DNA from: Mariniblastus sp964408465
Lineage (GTDB): Bacteria; Planctomycetota; Planctomycetia; Pirellulales; Pirellulaceae
Assembly (NCBI GenBank): GCA_964408465.1
Contig: CAYOZV010000001.1
Coordinates: 1 to 64,000, forward strand
Direction: 5' to 3'
DNA length: 64,000 nt
In this document: positions 44,525 through 53,323 of the stretch, in pieces
Layout: every line of letters starts with the position of its first letter
Position numbering within the stretch: position 1 is the first letter of the stretch
The notes under the pieces: model-generated
Told to the model about the DNA's origin: nothing
The model's input: the letters and a program-made list of their open reading frames with translations, nothing else
Database searches by the model: none
Position numbers and translations under genes: made by a program

Positions 44525-45715
44525 TTATTTCCGCAATTCACCGATCAACAAATAACCGCCGATCAACAGGCAGGCGACATTCCCCAGCCAAGCGCCGTAC
44601 GCCGGCAGCGTCATCTGTTTGGCTCCGTTGAGCCCGACCATAAACAGCGGGTAGTAGATAAAGAGAATGGGCAGGAAACAGACGCCGAACGTGGTGGCAA
44701 AGTTCCCCGCCTTCAACTTCATCGCCACCGGAATACCAATCACCGCGAATGCCAGGCAACTGAAACCGTTCGCCCAACGCCGATGCGGCACAACGTGCAA
44801 GCGATGGTGGCGGTAAACGGCGTCATTCAGTTCCAGCGTGCGGTTTTGCCAGGTGGCACCGGTCAACCCGACCAGGTCTCCGCAGATCCACTGCGTCGCG
44901 GCACTGACGGCATCGTCCTGAGTCATCTGGTCGATTCCTTCGGCTTGCTTCTTCACGGCATCGCCGATTTGGTTAAGGTAGAGATGCCCAGGATCATCGA
45001 AGGCTTTCGAAATTTGTTCGGGCGACTTCAAAGCGATCTCATGTTGTTCGTAGTCGTCGAAACGATAGGAAGCCTGCCCTTCGGCGTCGACAAATCCGTT
45101 GTGCATCGTGAACAACACCGAGTGCCGTTGCGGTTTGGATTCCATCGTGGCGCTGGCGGCGATCGCGCGGATACCTTGATTGCTTGACGAATTAAACGTC
45201 AGCATCGGTTGGATGAGTTCTCGGTCATTGACGCCGGCGACCTCAATGGAAAAATCCTTCGTTTTGAAACTGCCTTCCTGTTCCAACACGCCGTAGATGA
45301 TCTTGTCGCTACTGGCCATCACGACACGCTCGACGCCCCAATAGCTCCACGCAAATGAGATGTCGTTCAACCACACCGCAAATAGGCTCAGCGCGAATGC
45401 AAGGATAATCGCCGGCATGACGACCACCGATTTTGGCAGCCCCATCGCCGCGATCGCCGTCAATTCATTTTCGGCGGCCATCCGGCCAAACACGACGCAG
45501 ACGCTGAACAAGCACGTGGCTGGCATCGCGAACATTAGTGCTTTGGGGATTAGATAGGGGATCAGTTGGATCACGATATCTGGGCCGATGTTCTTATCAC
45601 GTGCCTCGTCGGCCAATCCAATCAGCAGCATCAACAGCACGAACCCAGCTGATGAGATGACGAACACCTTCATCAGTTCCCAGGTAACGTAACGCGTGAT
45701 GAGTTTGGGGAACAA
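44525..45715 (-). CDS. LptF/LptG-family permease (YjgP/YjgQ)
   Basis: Inner-membrane permease of 396 residues. Layout matches LptF/G: helices near the N-terminus (TRYVTWELMKVFVISSAGFVLLMLLIGLADE; LIPYLIPKALMFAMPATCLFSVCVVFGRMAAENELTAIAAMG), a periplasmic beta-jellyroll in the middle, and C-terminal helices (FSCLAFAVIGIPVAMKL...). The ENELTAIAAMG loop is the family coupling motif that contacts the LptB ATPase. It would help move lipopolysaccharide outward, in line with kdsA at 63 kb. Only one of the expected pair is here. The start is TTG 45715. Confidence 0.88.
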   Translation of the reverse strand: MFPKLITRYVTWELMKVFVISSAGFVLLMLLIGLADEARDKNIGPDIVIQLIPYLIPKALMFAMPATCLFSVCVVFGRMAAENELTAIAAMGLPKSVVVMPAIILAFALSLFAVWLNDISFAWSYWGVERVVMASSDKIIYGVLEQEGSFKTKDFSIEVAGVNDRELIQPMLTFNSSSNQGIRAIAASATMESKPQRHSVLFTMHNGFVDAEGQASYRFDDYEQHEIALKSPEQISKAFDDPGHLYLNQIGDAVKKQAEGIDQMTQDDAVSAATQWICGDLVGLTGATWQNRTLELNDAVYRHHRLHVVPHRRWANGFSCLAFAVIGIPVAMKLKAGNFATTFGVCFLPILFIYYPLFMVGLNGAKQMTLPAYGAWLGNVACLLIGGYLLIGELRK

Positions 45716-45826
45716 CGGAATGGTTTGCCGGTAGTGGAATGTGGAGTCTGAACATGGGGTGGATCGTTAAGGATCCCGGCGTGTGAGGAGCTTTAACAAG
45801 GCTCCACGACGCCGTGATTGGGCGTC

Positions 45827-46816
45827 TTAAGCCGCTCGATTGACGGCTTTGATCTGTTCGATCACGTGGATGTCCATCTGTGGGTACGGAATTCCGATAT
45901 TGGCCAGATCCAATTGTTGTTTTGCGGCCGCGGTTAATTCCTCACGCACCGCCCAATAGTTTTCTGCGGCGCACCAAACGCGCAACTGCCAATCCACCGA
46001 CGACGCGCCCAGCTCCAATAAATAGACTTGGGGTGGCGGGGAAATTTCACCTTTGGGTATCGACATAACCGCCCGTTCGAGCGCCTCACGAGTCTGTCCA
46101 AGGTCGGCTGAGTAGGCGGCGCCTACGTTTACGTCGACGCGGCGTAGTTTGTTCCGTGTGTAGTTTTCCAGTTTGCTGCCGAAGATTTCGCCGTTGGGGA
46201 CGATCACGTGACGATTGTCCAGCGTGTTGATTCGTGTGGTGAACAGGTCGATTTCTTCGACGGTGCCTTCGGTGTCTGATAGAACGATATAGTCGTCGAC
46301 CTTAAAGGGGCGAAACAGCAGCAGCATCACACCGCTGGCGAAGTTGCCCAACGTTCCCTGCAGAGCCATGCCGATCGCGAAACTGATCGCGGCGAAAACG
46401 GCCGCTAATCCAGTCACATCAACGCCAAAATAGGACATGACGCCCATTGCCACGACGATCATGATCAAATTACGAATCGCTTTGGTCAGGAATTTTCCCA
46501 ACGTCAGGTCAACTTTCTTCGCGACTAAACCGCCAATGGACCGGCCGATTGCCGACGCAATGATGTAGCTGATCCAAGCGACGGCCAAGGCCAAGAAGGC
46601 TTTGGCAAAGTAGTCGCCCATCAGTTTTCTGAGTGCCACTTCGCTACCAGCTCCTCCGGAGATGGCGGTTTTGCAAAGCTGGATGAAGTTGGTCGCGGCC
46701 GCCGTTGATGCGTCGGCGGCGGCTTGGACAGCTTCGTCGGCGCGGACGGCGGTTGCAGTTGCCAGCGCATTCACACTGAATACGAATCCGACTAATTTAA
46801 GTTTTGCGAACTTCAT
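45827..46816 (-). CDS. Small-conductance mechanosensitive channel (MscS family)
   Basis: A 329-residue MscS channel with a signal-like leader (1-26, ATAVRADEA). Three membrane segments lead to the pore helix (GLAAVFAAISFAIGMALQGTLGNFASGVMLLLFRPFKVDDYI), the glycine/alanine-rich TM3 of the family. The beta domain (VEEIDLFTTRINTLDNRHVIVPNGEIFGSKLENYT) and C-terminal cage follow. It releases solutes in hypo-osmotic shock. A hairpin repeat lies upstream of its start. Confidence 0.94.
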   Translation of the reverse strand: MKFAKLKLVGFVFSVNALATATAVRADEAVQAAADASTAAATNFIQLCKTAISGGAGSEVALRKLMGDYFAKAFLALAVAWISYIIASAIGRSIGGLVAKKVDLTLGKFLTKAIRNLIMIVVAMGVMSYFGVDVTGLAAVFAAISFAIGMALQGTLGNFASGVMLLLFRPFKVDDYIVLSDTEGTVEEIDLFTTRINTLDNRHVIVPNGEIFGSKLENYTRNKLRRVDVNVGAAYSADLGQTREALERAVMSIPKGEISPPPQVYLLELGASSVDWQLRVWCAAENYWAVREELTAAAKQQLDLANIGIPYPQMDIHVIEQIKAVNRAA

Positions 46817-46879
46817 TTAAAACTCCTACGCGATCAATGAGGGATCGGTTCTTTATCTTTGGGGGCGTGCATACTGGGC

Positions 46880-46977
46880 GTAGCACGGATTTTCAATCCG
46901 TTTTTGTTTTTTGAATGGTTCATCAAACGTTCCGATTCAAACGGATTGAATTCAAACGGATTGAAAATACGTGCTAC
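46880..46977. repeat. 98-bp inverted repeat between mscS-type gene and flhA
   Basis: The 24 bases at 46880-46903 (GTAGCACGGATTTTCAATCC...) pair with 46954-46977 at 23 of 24 positions. An ATTCAAACGGATTGA unit is repeated in tandem next to the right arm. It lies between divergent genes, so it cannot be a shared terminator; a dispersed hairpin element is likeliest. Confidence 0.88.
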
Positions 46978-47054
46978 ACGACATCTCGGCCGCAGCGGAA
47001 GTCTAGTGACAAGTTCGTGTCGTTCAAAGATCGAATAGGTCGTAGCGCACCCCT

Positions 47055-49286
47055 ATGACAGCACTTTTAGAATCACGGCAAAACACGATCTGGCAAAAAA
47101 AAATGCTTTTCCCTAAAGTCCGGCTCCACTTGCCCACCATCGACAACCTTACATTTTTGGAAAAACGGATGATTCGCGACAAGCGTTGGCCAGACTATCT
47201 ACTGCCGCTGGGTATTATCGCCTGCCTGCTAATCATTTTTCTGCCGCTGCCGACGGTGTTGATGGATATGCTGCTGGCGGCGAACCTATCGCTGGCAGTG
47301 ATCATTTTGTTGAGTGTTGTTTATGTGAAATCGCCGTTGGAGCTGAGCCTGTTTCCGTCGATTCTGTTGGCGACGACGTTGGGGCGATTGGCGTTGAACG
47401 TGGCGACAACGCGTTTGATCTTGACCAAGGGTGCAACAGACCGCGAGATGGCGGCCGGCGGAGTGATCGAGAGTTTTGCGAATTTCGTGACCGGGGATAG
47501 CTTGGCAGTTGGACTGGTAATCTTTTCCATCATGGTCGTGATTCAATTCGTGGTGATTACCAAAGGTGCTTCCCGGATCAGCGAGGTCACGGCGCGGTTC
47601 GCGCTGGATGGACTGCCGGGCAGGCAGATGGCGATCGACGCCGAACTGAACGCCGGTTCGATTGACGCTAAACAAGCGAAGCAACTTCGCCAAGACGTCG
47701 CTGATCACGCTGATTTTTACGGGGCAATGGACGGGGCGAGTAAGTTTGTGCGGGGAGATGCGGTCGCGGGCGTGATGATCACGCTGATTAACATCGGCGT
47801 CGGTTTAGCCGTGGGGATGTCGCACAATATGTCGTTGACCGAAGCAGCCAGCACGTTCACGAAACTGACAATCGGTGATGGATTGGTCAGCCAATTGCCC
47901 GCCCTGTTGATTTCTCTGGCGGCAGGTCTGCTGGTGACTCGCAGCCATTCGAAGACAAATCTCCCCACGGAGTCTCTGGAACAATTCTTTTCCACGCCCA
48001 TCGTATTAGTGATGACTGCAATCTTTTTAGGCGTGATGGTGATGATTGATTTGCCTGCGATTCCTTTGATCACGTTGGCGTGCGGATTCCTCGCGCTTGC
48101 GCATTTTGCTTCGGCAGATCAATCTAAAAATTCTTCAGCCACCGGCGGTGCGGCGCATGATGGTTCGGCTCAGGCGACTGCGACTCAGCCACCGGTGCCC
48201 GATGTCGGATTGGATAAACTGCTCAGTAATGACATTTTGGAGATCGAATTAGGATTGGACCTGATACGGCTGGCTGATACGCGTCAGGGCGGATCTTTGT
48301 TGGCCTCGATCGCGACGGTACGTAAAGAATTGGCTGAAGAGATGGGAATGGTGTTGCCCAAGATTCGTATTCGAGACAACCTCGCGCTGACCCGCACACG
48401 TTACCAAGTACGTTTGCAGGGTAACGTTATCGAATCCGGCGAACTCAACCCCGCGGCCGCACTGGCAACCGACAGCGGGCACGCCACGGGGCCACTGGAA
48501 TCGAACATGATCGTCGGGATGGCGGCGGATCTTGCGATGCCCCAGCCGGCATATTGGATCGCGCCCGAGAACATGCTTTCGGCCCAACACAGCGGATACG
48601 ACGTGCACTCGGCGACGGATGTGTTAGCCAATCAATTGAAACAACTGGCGCTTGAGAACGCCTCTCAGATTCTGACGCGCGACGCAACGCGCCTGCTGAT
48701 CGACGAAGTTGCCAAACACTCACCGTCGGTTGTGAACGAATTGATTCCCGGCGGCATGTCATTGGCTCAAGTACAACAGGTGCTCAAGACCTTAGTCGCC
48801 CAAGGAATATCAATCAGGCCATTGAGTTTGATTCTGGAAACCTTAGGCGATCATTGCGGTGTCACGCAAAACCGTTGGGAACTGACAGAGCACGTCAGGG
48901 TTCGGTTGGGACGACATATTTCCGCGGGGTTGGCTGGGCCGGACCGAGAAACGATTTATGCTTTCACCCTTGCCAGTGATCTCCAAGACCGCGTCGCCTG
49001 TGCGTGGGATCGAGAGCGGGCGGAGCTACGATTGGGGCTGTCGAAGCAAGTGGTTCAGTCCATTGGTGATGCGATCGTGGATGTCGCCAACCGCATGTCT
49101 GCCAGTGGAATGTCTCCGATTGTGATTGTAGATCAAGAGATTCGCCCGGTGATTGCAAAAATTCTGGCGGAACGGCGTCACGAAGTCTTTGTCTTAGGCA
49201 GCAAGGAAATCATGAATGCAAAAATCGAAATCGTCGGCGAAATCACACCCGAACAAATTGCTCAGCATGAAGCGATGGCGGCGTAG
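47055..49286 (+). CDS. flhA: Flagellar export gate protein FlhA
   Basis: Membrane export-gate component of the flagellar type III apparatus. The frame gives 743 residues; FlhA is usually about 690-700. Family marks are abundant: PTVLMDMLLAANLSLAVIILLSVVY, PSILLATTLGRLALNVATTRLIL, the FHIPEP region QFVVITKGASRISEVTARFALDGLPGRQMAIDAELNAG, GAMDGASKFVRGDAVAG, and a cytosolic ring domain from about 400. ATG 47169 (after GGAAAAACGG) would give about 705 residues and may be the true start. Flagellar rather than injectisome type is supported by fliA and flgM downstream. flhF, usually next, is not there. Confidence 0.94.
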   Translation: MTALLESRQNTIWQKKMLFPKVRLHLPTIDNLTFLEKRMIRDKRWPDYLLPLGIIACLLIIFLPLPTVLMDMLLAANLSLAVIILLSVVYVKSPLELSLFPSILLATTLGRLALNVATTRLILTKGATDREMAAGGVIESFANFVTGDSLAVGLVIFSIMVVIQFVVITKGASRISEVTARFALDGLPGRQMAIDAELNAGSIDAKQAKQLRQDVADHADFYGAMDGASKFVRGDAVAGVMITLINIGVGLAVGMSHNMSLTEAASTFTKLTIGDGLVSQLPALLISLAAGLLVTRSHSKTNLPTESLEQFFSTPIVLVMTAIFLGVMVMIDLPAIPLITLACGFLALAHFASADQSKNSSATGGAAHDGSAQATATQPPVPDVGLDKLLSNDILEIELGLDLIRLADTRQGGSLLASIATVRKELAEEMGMVLPKIRIRDNLALTRTRYQVRLQGNVIESGELNPAAALATDSGHATGPLESNMIVGMAADLAMPQPAYWIAPENMLSAQHSGYDVHSATDVLANQLKQLALENASQILTRDATRLLIDEVAKHSPSVVNELIPGGMSLAQVQQVLKTLVAQGISIRPLSLILETLGDHCGVTQNRWELTEHVRVRLGRHISAGLAGPDRETIYAFTLASDLQDRVACAWDRERAELRLGLSKQVVQSIGDAIVDVANRMSASGMSPIVIVDQEIRPVIAKILAERRHEVFVLGSKEIMNAKIEIVGEITPEQIAQHEAMAA

Positions 49287-49829
49287 AGCCGGTTCACTTT
49301 GGCACTTTGGCCATGTTCCTACGGGGCGGTAAAAGGTGAGCGTTGGCCGGTGGGAACCGGCGATACTGCTGGCGACACAATTTCTTCATTTGCCGTTTGA
49401 TTTGACCTTGTTTAAATAATCCGAACTTCGGCTAAATAGTTGGAGGTCGATCAGCCGACACTGAATTGAGGACGCTTTATTGCTTCCGAAATACCATTTA
49501 ACGCTGCCGCGTAAACCATTTTAAAAATTACTTCAACTTTGTAATTTGTTCATTGACGCGAGCTAACGTTTTTTGATATCTACCTCACATGCGAAAGACG
49601 TTTGGCTTTTAACGGCCAGATGAAGAAGCATTTTGGAAACAGAAAAAGAGAAATTGGAAAACTGATACGGACGTTTTCTTCAGGCACTGTTTGAAGCCCG
49701 ACCGTTTTTACTTTCCAAACCAAAACTGACAAATCGTAGCGACGCCCAAATCGGGTCGTCGATTGACAATTTAAGATATCGAAGGCGTAAGCACTCGATG
49801 TTGGTATCGCACCAATCACGGAGGATTGA
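49287..49829. other. Intergenic region between flhA and fliA
   Basis: 543 bases with no supported gene. The position usually held by flhF and flhG is empty. AT-rich blocks around 49480-49570 could hold the fliA promoter. Confidence 0.5.
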
Positions 49830-50621
49830 ATGGCGACGACTGCTGCATCACAAGAAGAAATTCTGGAAGTCTGGAAGCAATACAAACCAGATTGCTCTGA
49901 CAAACAACTTCGCAATCGATTGATGGAGCGGTATTTTCCGCTGGTCAAGTACAACGGCGAGAGAATATGGCAACGCCTTCCTGATGGCGTTGAATTAGAC
50001 GATCTTATTTCCGCGGGCGTTTTTGGTCTGATGGACGCGATCGACGCTTTTGATATGGAACGCGGAGTAAAGTTCGAAACTTACTGCGTGCCGCGTATCC
50101 GCGGAGCGATGTTGGACGAGCTTCGGACGATGGACTGGGTGCCTCGTTTGGTGCGTTCCAAAGCGAGCAAGATCGCTAACGCGACGAAGAAACTGGAGAC
50201 AAAGCTAGGCCGTGCTCCTACCGTTGTCGAACTTTCTGAAGTCTTAGAACTCACGGTTAAAGAGACTGAGAAAATGATGTCCGACGCCAACGCGGTCGGG
50301 TTGATCAGCCTAAATAAGAAGTGGTACGAAACGGACAGTTATAAAGACGTCCGCGAAATTGACATTCTCGAAGACAAAAAAGGCGAAGACCCAACGCGCC
50401 GCATTCAGAAAAACGATCTGATGCGACTGGTTACCAAAGGGCTTAATCGCAACGAACGTCTGATCATCATTCTTTATTACTATGAAGAATTGACGATGAA
50501 AGAGATCGGCACCACGCTCGACCTTAGCGAAAGTCGCGTCAGCCAGATGCACAGCAGCATCGTTCAGCGATTGCAGCAGCAATTGGGCAAGCGACGCGTT
50601 GAATTTGGACGCAAGGCTTAA
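49830..50621 (+). CDS. fliA: Flagellar sigma factor FliA (sigma-28)
   Basis: A 263-residue sigma factor of the FliA/WhiG group. Region 2 (LVKYNGERIWQRLPDGVELDDLISAGVFGLMDAIDAFD, then GVKFETYCVPRIRGAMLDELRTMDWVPRLVR) is the clear signature; region 3 follows (LGRAPTVVELSEVLEL), and region 4 ends the protein (LIIILYYYEELTMKEIGTTLDLSESRVSQMHSSIVQRL). GGAGG lies six bases before the ATG. It directs late flagellar transcription. A palindrome GTTGACCAGGTCAAC right after the stop and then a terminator close the unit. Confidence 0.96.
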   Translation: MATTAASQEEILEVWKQYKPDCSDKQLRNRLMERYFPLVKYNGERIWQRLPDGVELDDLISAGVFGLMDAIDAFDMERGVKFETYCVPRIRGAMLDELRTMDWVPRLVRSKASKIANATKKLETKLGRAPTVVELSEVLELTVKETEKMMSDANAVGLISLNKKWYETDSYKDVREIDILEDKKGEDPTRRIQKNDLMRLVTKGLNRNERLIIILYYYEELTMKEIGTTLDLSESRVSQMHSSIVQRLQQQLGKRRVEFGRKA

Positions 50622-50667
50622 GTTGACCAGGTCAACAAGGTCAACCAAGACAACTTGAAACCAATAG

Positions 50668-50694
50668 GGCTCGTCATTCGGCGAGCCTTTTTTT
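50668..50694 (+). terminator. Intrinsic terminator after fliA
   Basis: GGCTCG and CGAGCC form the stem, followed by seven T. A 15-bp palindrome (GTTGACC-A-GGTCAAC) lies just upstream at 50622-50636. Confidence 0.88.
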
Positions 50695-50750
50695 ATGGCC
50701 GCCTTTTGAGACATGCCTGTTGAAACACGCCAGTCGCACTATCGTTGTGA

Positions 50751-51002
50751 TTATCGGCGGCGCGGCGTGATGCGATCGCTGCGACGATTGCGTTTGGCAC
50801 CGAAACGGGTTTCCATGTCGAGAATGTCTTCGGCCAGATCGAAACTGAATTCAAAGAACCGTTCCATATCAATTTCCATGGGCGACTCAAAACGAGTCAG
50901 CGTTAATTCGAGCTTCGGCTGCGGGAGAACCTTTGAGGGATTCATAACAAAGTCCATTTCTCTATAGCGAAACGAGCGAGTCATCAATCCTTGATGCGTC
51001 AA
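50751..51002 (-). CDS. Small conserved-looking hypothetical protein between fliA and flgM
   Basis: An 83-residue frame opposite to the flagellar genes. The part MEIDMERFFEFSFDLAEDILDMETRFGAKRNRR has a balanced composition, amphipathic helix pattern and basic tail, unlike shadow frames around it. No family is recognised. Internal ATGs at 50957 and 50945 give shorter forms. Its place between sigma-28 and its antagonist is suggestive but no link is shown. Confidence 0.45.
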   Translation of the reverse strand: MTHQGLMTRSFRYREMDFVMNPSKVLPQPKLELTLTRFESPMEIDMERFFEFSFDLAEDILDMETRFGAKRNRRSDRITPRRR

Positions 51003-51515
51003 GCCGACATCATGCCTGCAATCCTTACAACGAAGCTAACCCTCCATTGGTTCGTCAGCAATCTCAATATTTTCAAGCTGCAATCGGCATTGCGGCGGTC
51101 ATGGTGATCTGTATATACTCCCGAAGTTACTGGCCGCAGGGCGGATCATTCAGAAAAACCCACAAGATATTGCGAACCATTGGTTTGCGAGGCACGTACC
51201 AGCAACCAGGTCAAATGGATTCCAATTAAATTGGTTCCAATTGATCAACAATACAGCCCAAACAGATGGTCGACATCGGTCGAGCGTCATAACGAGACAA
51301 CCAAAAGAAACTACAAACCATTTTCCGGCACGTGTCGATTCATTCAGTAGCTTGCAGCGTCAAACGCCTGTTACGGATGGCACAAATGGACACGGAATTG
51401 CAACAGACCAGGCCGAACGAATCATCGTTGGGCTGTCTTACAATTGTGCTAAAATAATCAATGGTTGGTGTGTTGAAACAAGTTCAATCCACAAACCCGT
51501 AACGGGGAGAACACG
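51003..51515. other. Intergenic region upstream of flgM
   Basis: About 510 bases. No clear gene. The frame at 51241-51651 runs into flgM in a different frame and has no support. No convincing sigma-28 or sigma-54 promoter was found, although flgM starts with a good GGGGAGAA site. Confidence 0.35.
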
Positions 51516-51782
51516 ATGCAAATTAGACCCACATCCAACATTCAAACGACTTCGTCGGTTAACCTGCAAACGCAGAACACATCCGCTGGAGCACAATCAG
51601 GAGCGTCAATTCCCGTTGACCAATTGGACATTTCTGCAGAAGCACAAATGATCGGCCAGTCAAACGGCGATGTGCGTGCTGACCGAGTCGCCGAAATTAA
51701 GGCTCAAATTGCCAGCGGACAATACGAAACCACAGCGAAGATGGACGTTGCCATGTCGCGTCTGTTTGATGCGATTGGGTAG
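51516..51782 (+). CDS. flgM: Anti-sigma-28 factor FlgM
   Basis: An 88-residue protein. The N-terminal half is polar and likely unfolded, and the C-terminal half has the FlgM sigma-binding pattern: DQLDISAEAQMI, then DRVAEIKAQIASGQYETTAKMDVAMSRLF. FlgM holds FliA inactive until it is secreted by the finished hook-basal body, through the export gate that includes FlhA. All three parts of that circuit are within 4.8 kb here. GGGGAGAACACG precedes the ATG. Confidence 0.9.
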   Translation: MQIRPTSNIQTTSSVNLQTQNTSAGAQSGASIPVDQLDISAEAQMIGQSNGDVRADRVAEIKAQIASGQYETTAKMDVAMSRLFDAIG

Positions 51783-51896
51783 GGATTGGTTGGCCATTGG
51801 TTATCGCTGTTGCTTGTTGGCCAACGTCAAATCGAAGATGAAAATTGAAACATGCCGGTGCCACACCGGAACATAGACCTGAATCGTCTAATGAAG

Positions 51897-51926
51897 AAAA
51901 GGCTGGAGCTTGCTCCAGCCTTTTTT
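51897..51926. terminator. Bidirectional terminator between flgM and the DUF1552 gene
   Basis: AAAAGGCTGGAG-CTTG-CTCCAGCCTTTTTT: a 12-base stem with a T-run on either strand. It serves flgM on the plus strand and the DUF1552 gene on the minus strand. Confidence 0.92.
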
Positions 51927-51961
51927 CGTGCGCCGTTTTGCGACAACCTCAGGAAGACCCG

Positions 51962-53314
51962 CTAAGAAAAGATGCCGGGCAGTTTGCCCGTGCTATCGGC
52001 GAAGGATTCTGTCGGTGCGCCGACCGTGTTTAACATACTGACCAATAGGTTAGACATTGGCGTTTCTTTTTCGTCGAACACGGTGTAGCTGCCGTGATTG
52101 ACGCCCAGTTTCGAACCGCCGGCCAGAACCAGCGGATAGTTACGAGCATTATGAGTCGAACTGCAGGCGCTCCCGTACAGCACCACCGTGCTGTCCAAGA
52201 GAGATCCATGTTCGTCGTGCGTGTCTTTTAGACGCTGGAGAAAGTACGCGTATTGGCTGGTCAGCCACGCATCGTAACTGCCCCACTGTTGCCAATGACC
52301 TTCGGCTTTATCATGGGAAATGCGATGGTGGCCCTTGTTGATGCCCAAGGCTAACTTGGGAAAGTTTTCGCCGAATCCCATGCCGTCCTCACGGGCCAGC
52401 ATGTACGTGATGACGCGTGTCATGTCGGTTTGAAATGCCAACACCATCAAATCAAGCGTCGCCCTAACGTAGGCCTGAGGATCGATCATCGCATCCACAT
52501 TGAGATTTAAATTGTCCGATTCGAAATCCTTCAGCGGAATATCTAGCCAAGTCTCATTGCGAACCACCTGTTCTTCAACGCTGTTGAGTGCCGCGAGATA
52601 TTCGTCAATTTTGTGATTGTCTTTTTTGCCAATCAAGCGCTTCATTCGTTTGCTGTCGGCCAGCACAAGATCCACAATTTTGCGTTTGGAGGCCAGGCTG
52701 CGTTTGCGGGCGGCGGTTGTCGATTGGCCGTTGGGGGAAAAGTATCTTTCGAAAATCTCACGCTGCCGATGCTCCGACGGCATCGGTTTGCCATTGCTAT
52801 TGAAGGACAACGTTGACACGCGCGATTTGTATCCGATACCGCCATCGGTCGACAACGTCAGTGAGGGGAAACGCGTGTCTCTGCCGATTCTGCCGGCGGC
52901 CAGCTGATCGGCGGAGATGCTGTTGAGGTATTTGTTGCCACGCACATCGCCGCCGGTCAGCCAGGTGTCACCGGCCAGGTGCCCCAGCACGCTGCGACTG
53001 TTGGGGTGGCTGAGTCCGCCGAGGATTGAAATGTTGTCGCGGTGGGGAGTCAGCGGTTTTAGCGAATCGGTCAGCCGATAGTCTTCGCCTGTTTCCAGCG
53101 GGAACCAATTCCACTTTTCATGGTATTCACTGTCTTGGGGCGGAAGTCCGACGCCGTTGGGGAAATATAAAAAGCACATCCGCTTAGGAGCCTGTTGTGG
53201 CGTCCGCGCCGAAGCGGTCGAGGGCAACATGCACTCCAAAAACGGCAACGCACAGGTGACGCCTAATCCACGCAGGAAACTACGACGATCAAAATGCCAA
53301 GCTTTCTTATTCAT
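51962..53314 (-). CDS. DUF1552 protein with Tat signal
   Basis: A 450-residue secreted protein of a planctomycete-rich family with no known activity. The N-terminus has the twin-arginine motif FDRRSFLRGLGVTCALPFLE, and DUF1552 begins with KRMCFLYFPNGV, then LGGLSHPN, GYKSRVSTLSFN, and a C-terminal YGSACSSTHNARNYPLVLAGGS. Members share a fold relationship with alkaline-phosphatase-like DUF1501 proteins. It lies nine bases after the DUF1592 gene on the same strand; this pairing is standard, so the two presumably work as one unit. Confidence 0.93.
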   Translation of the reverse strand: MNKKAWHFDRRSFLRGLGVTCALPFLECMLPSTASARTPQQAPKRMCFLYFPNGVGLPPQDSEYHEKWNWFPLETGEDYRLTDSLKPLTPHRDNISILGGLSHPNSRSVLGHLAGDTWLTGGDVRGNKYLNSISADQLAAGRIGRDTRFPSLTLSTDGGIGYKSRVSTLSFNSNGKPMPSEHRQREIFERYFSPNGQSTTAARKRSLASKRKIVDLVLADSKRMKRLIGKKDNHKIDEYLAALNSVEEQVVRNETWLDIPLKDFESDNLNLNVDAMIDPQAYVRATLDLMVLAFQTDMTRVITYMLAREDGMGFGENFPKLALGINKGHHRISHDKAEGHWQQWGSYDAWLTSQYAYFLQRLKDTHDEHGSLLDSTVVLYGSACSSTHNARNYPLVLAGGSKLGVNHGSYTVFDEKETPMSNLLVSMLNTVGAPTESFADSTGKLPGIFS

Positions 53315-53323
53315 GGTTGCAAC

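Noticed and set aside
51370..51400. Sigma-54-like TGGCAC...TTGCA upstream of flgM
   Set aside because: Elements are far too widely spaced for a sigma-54 promoter.
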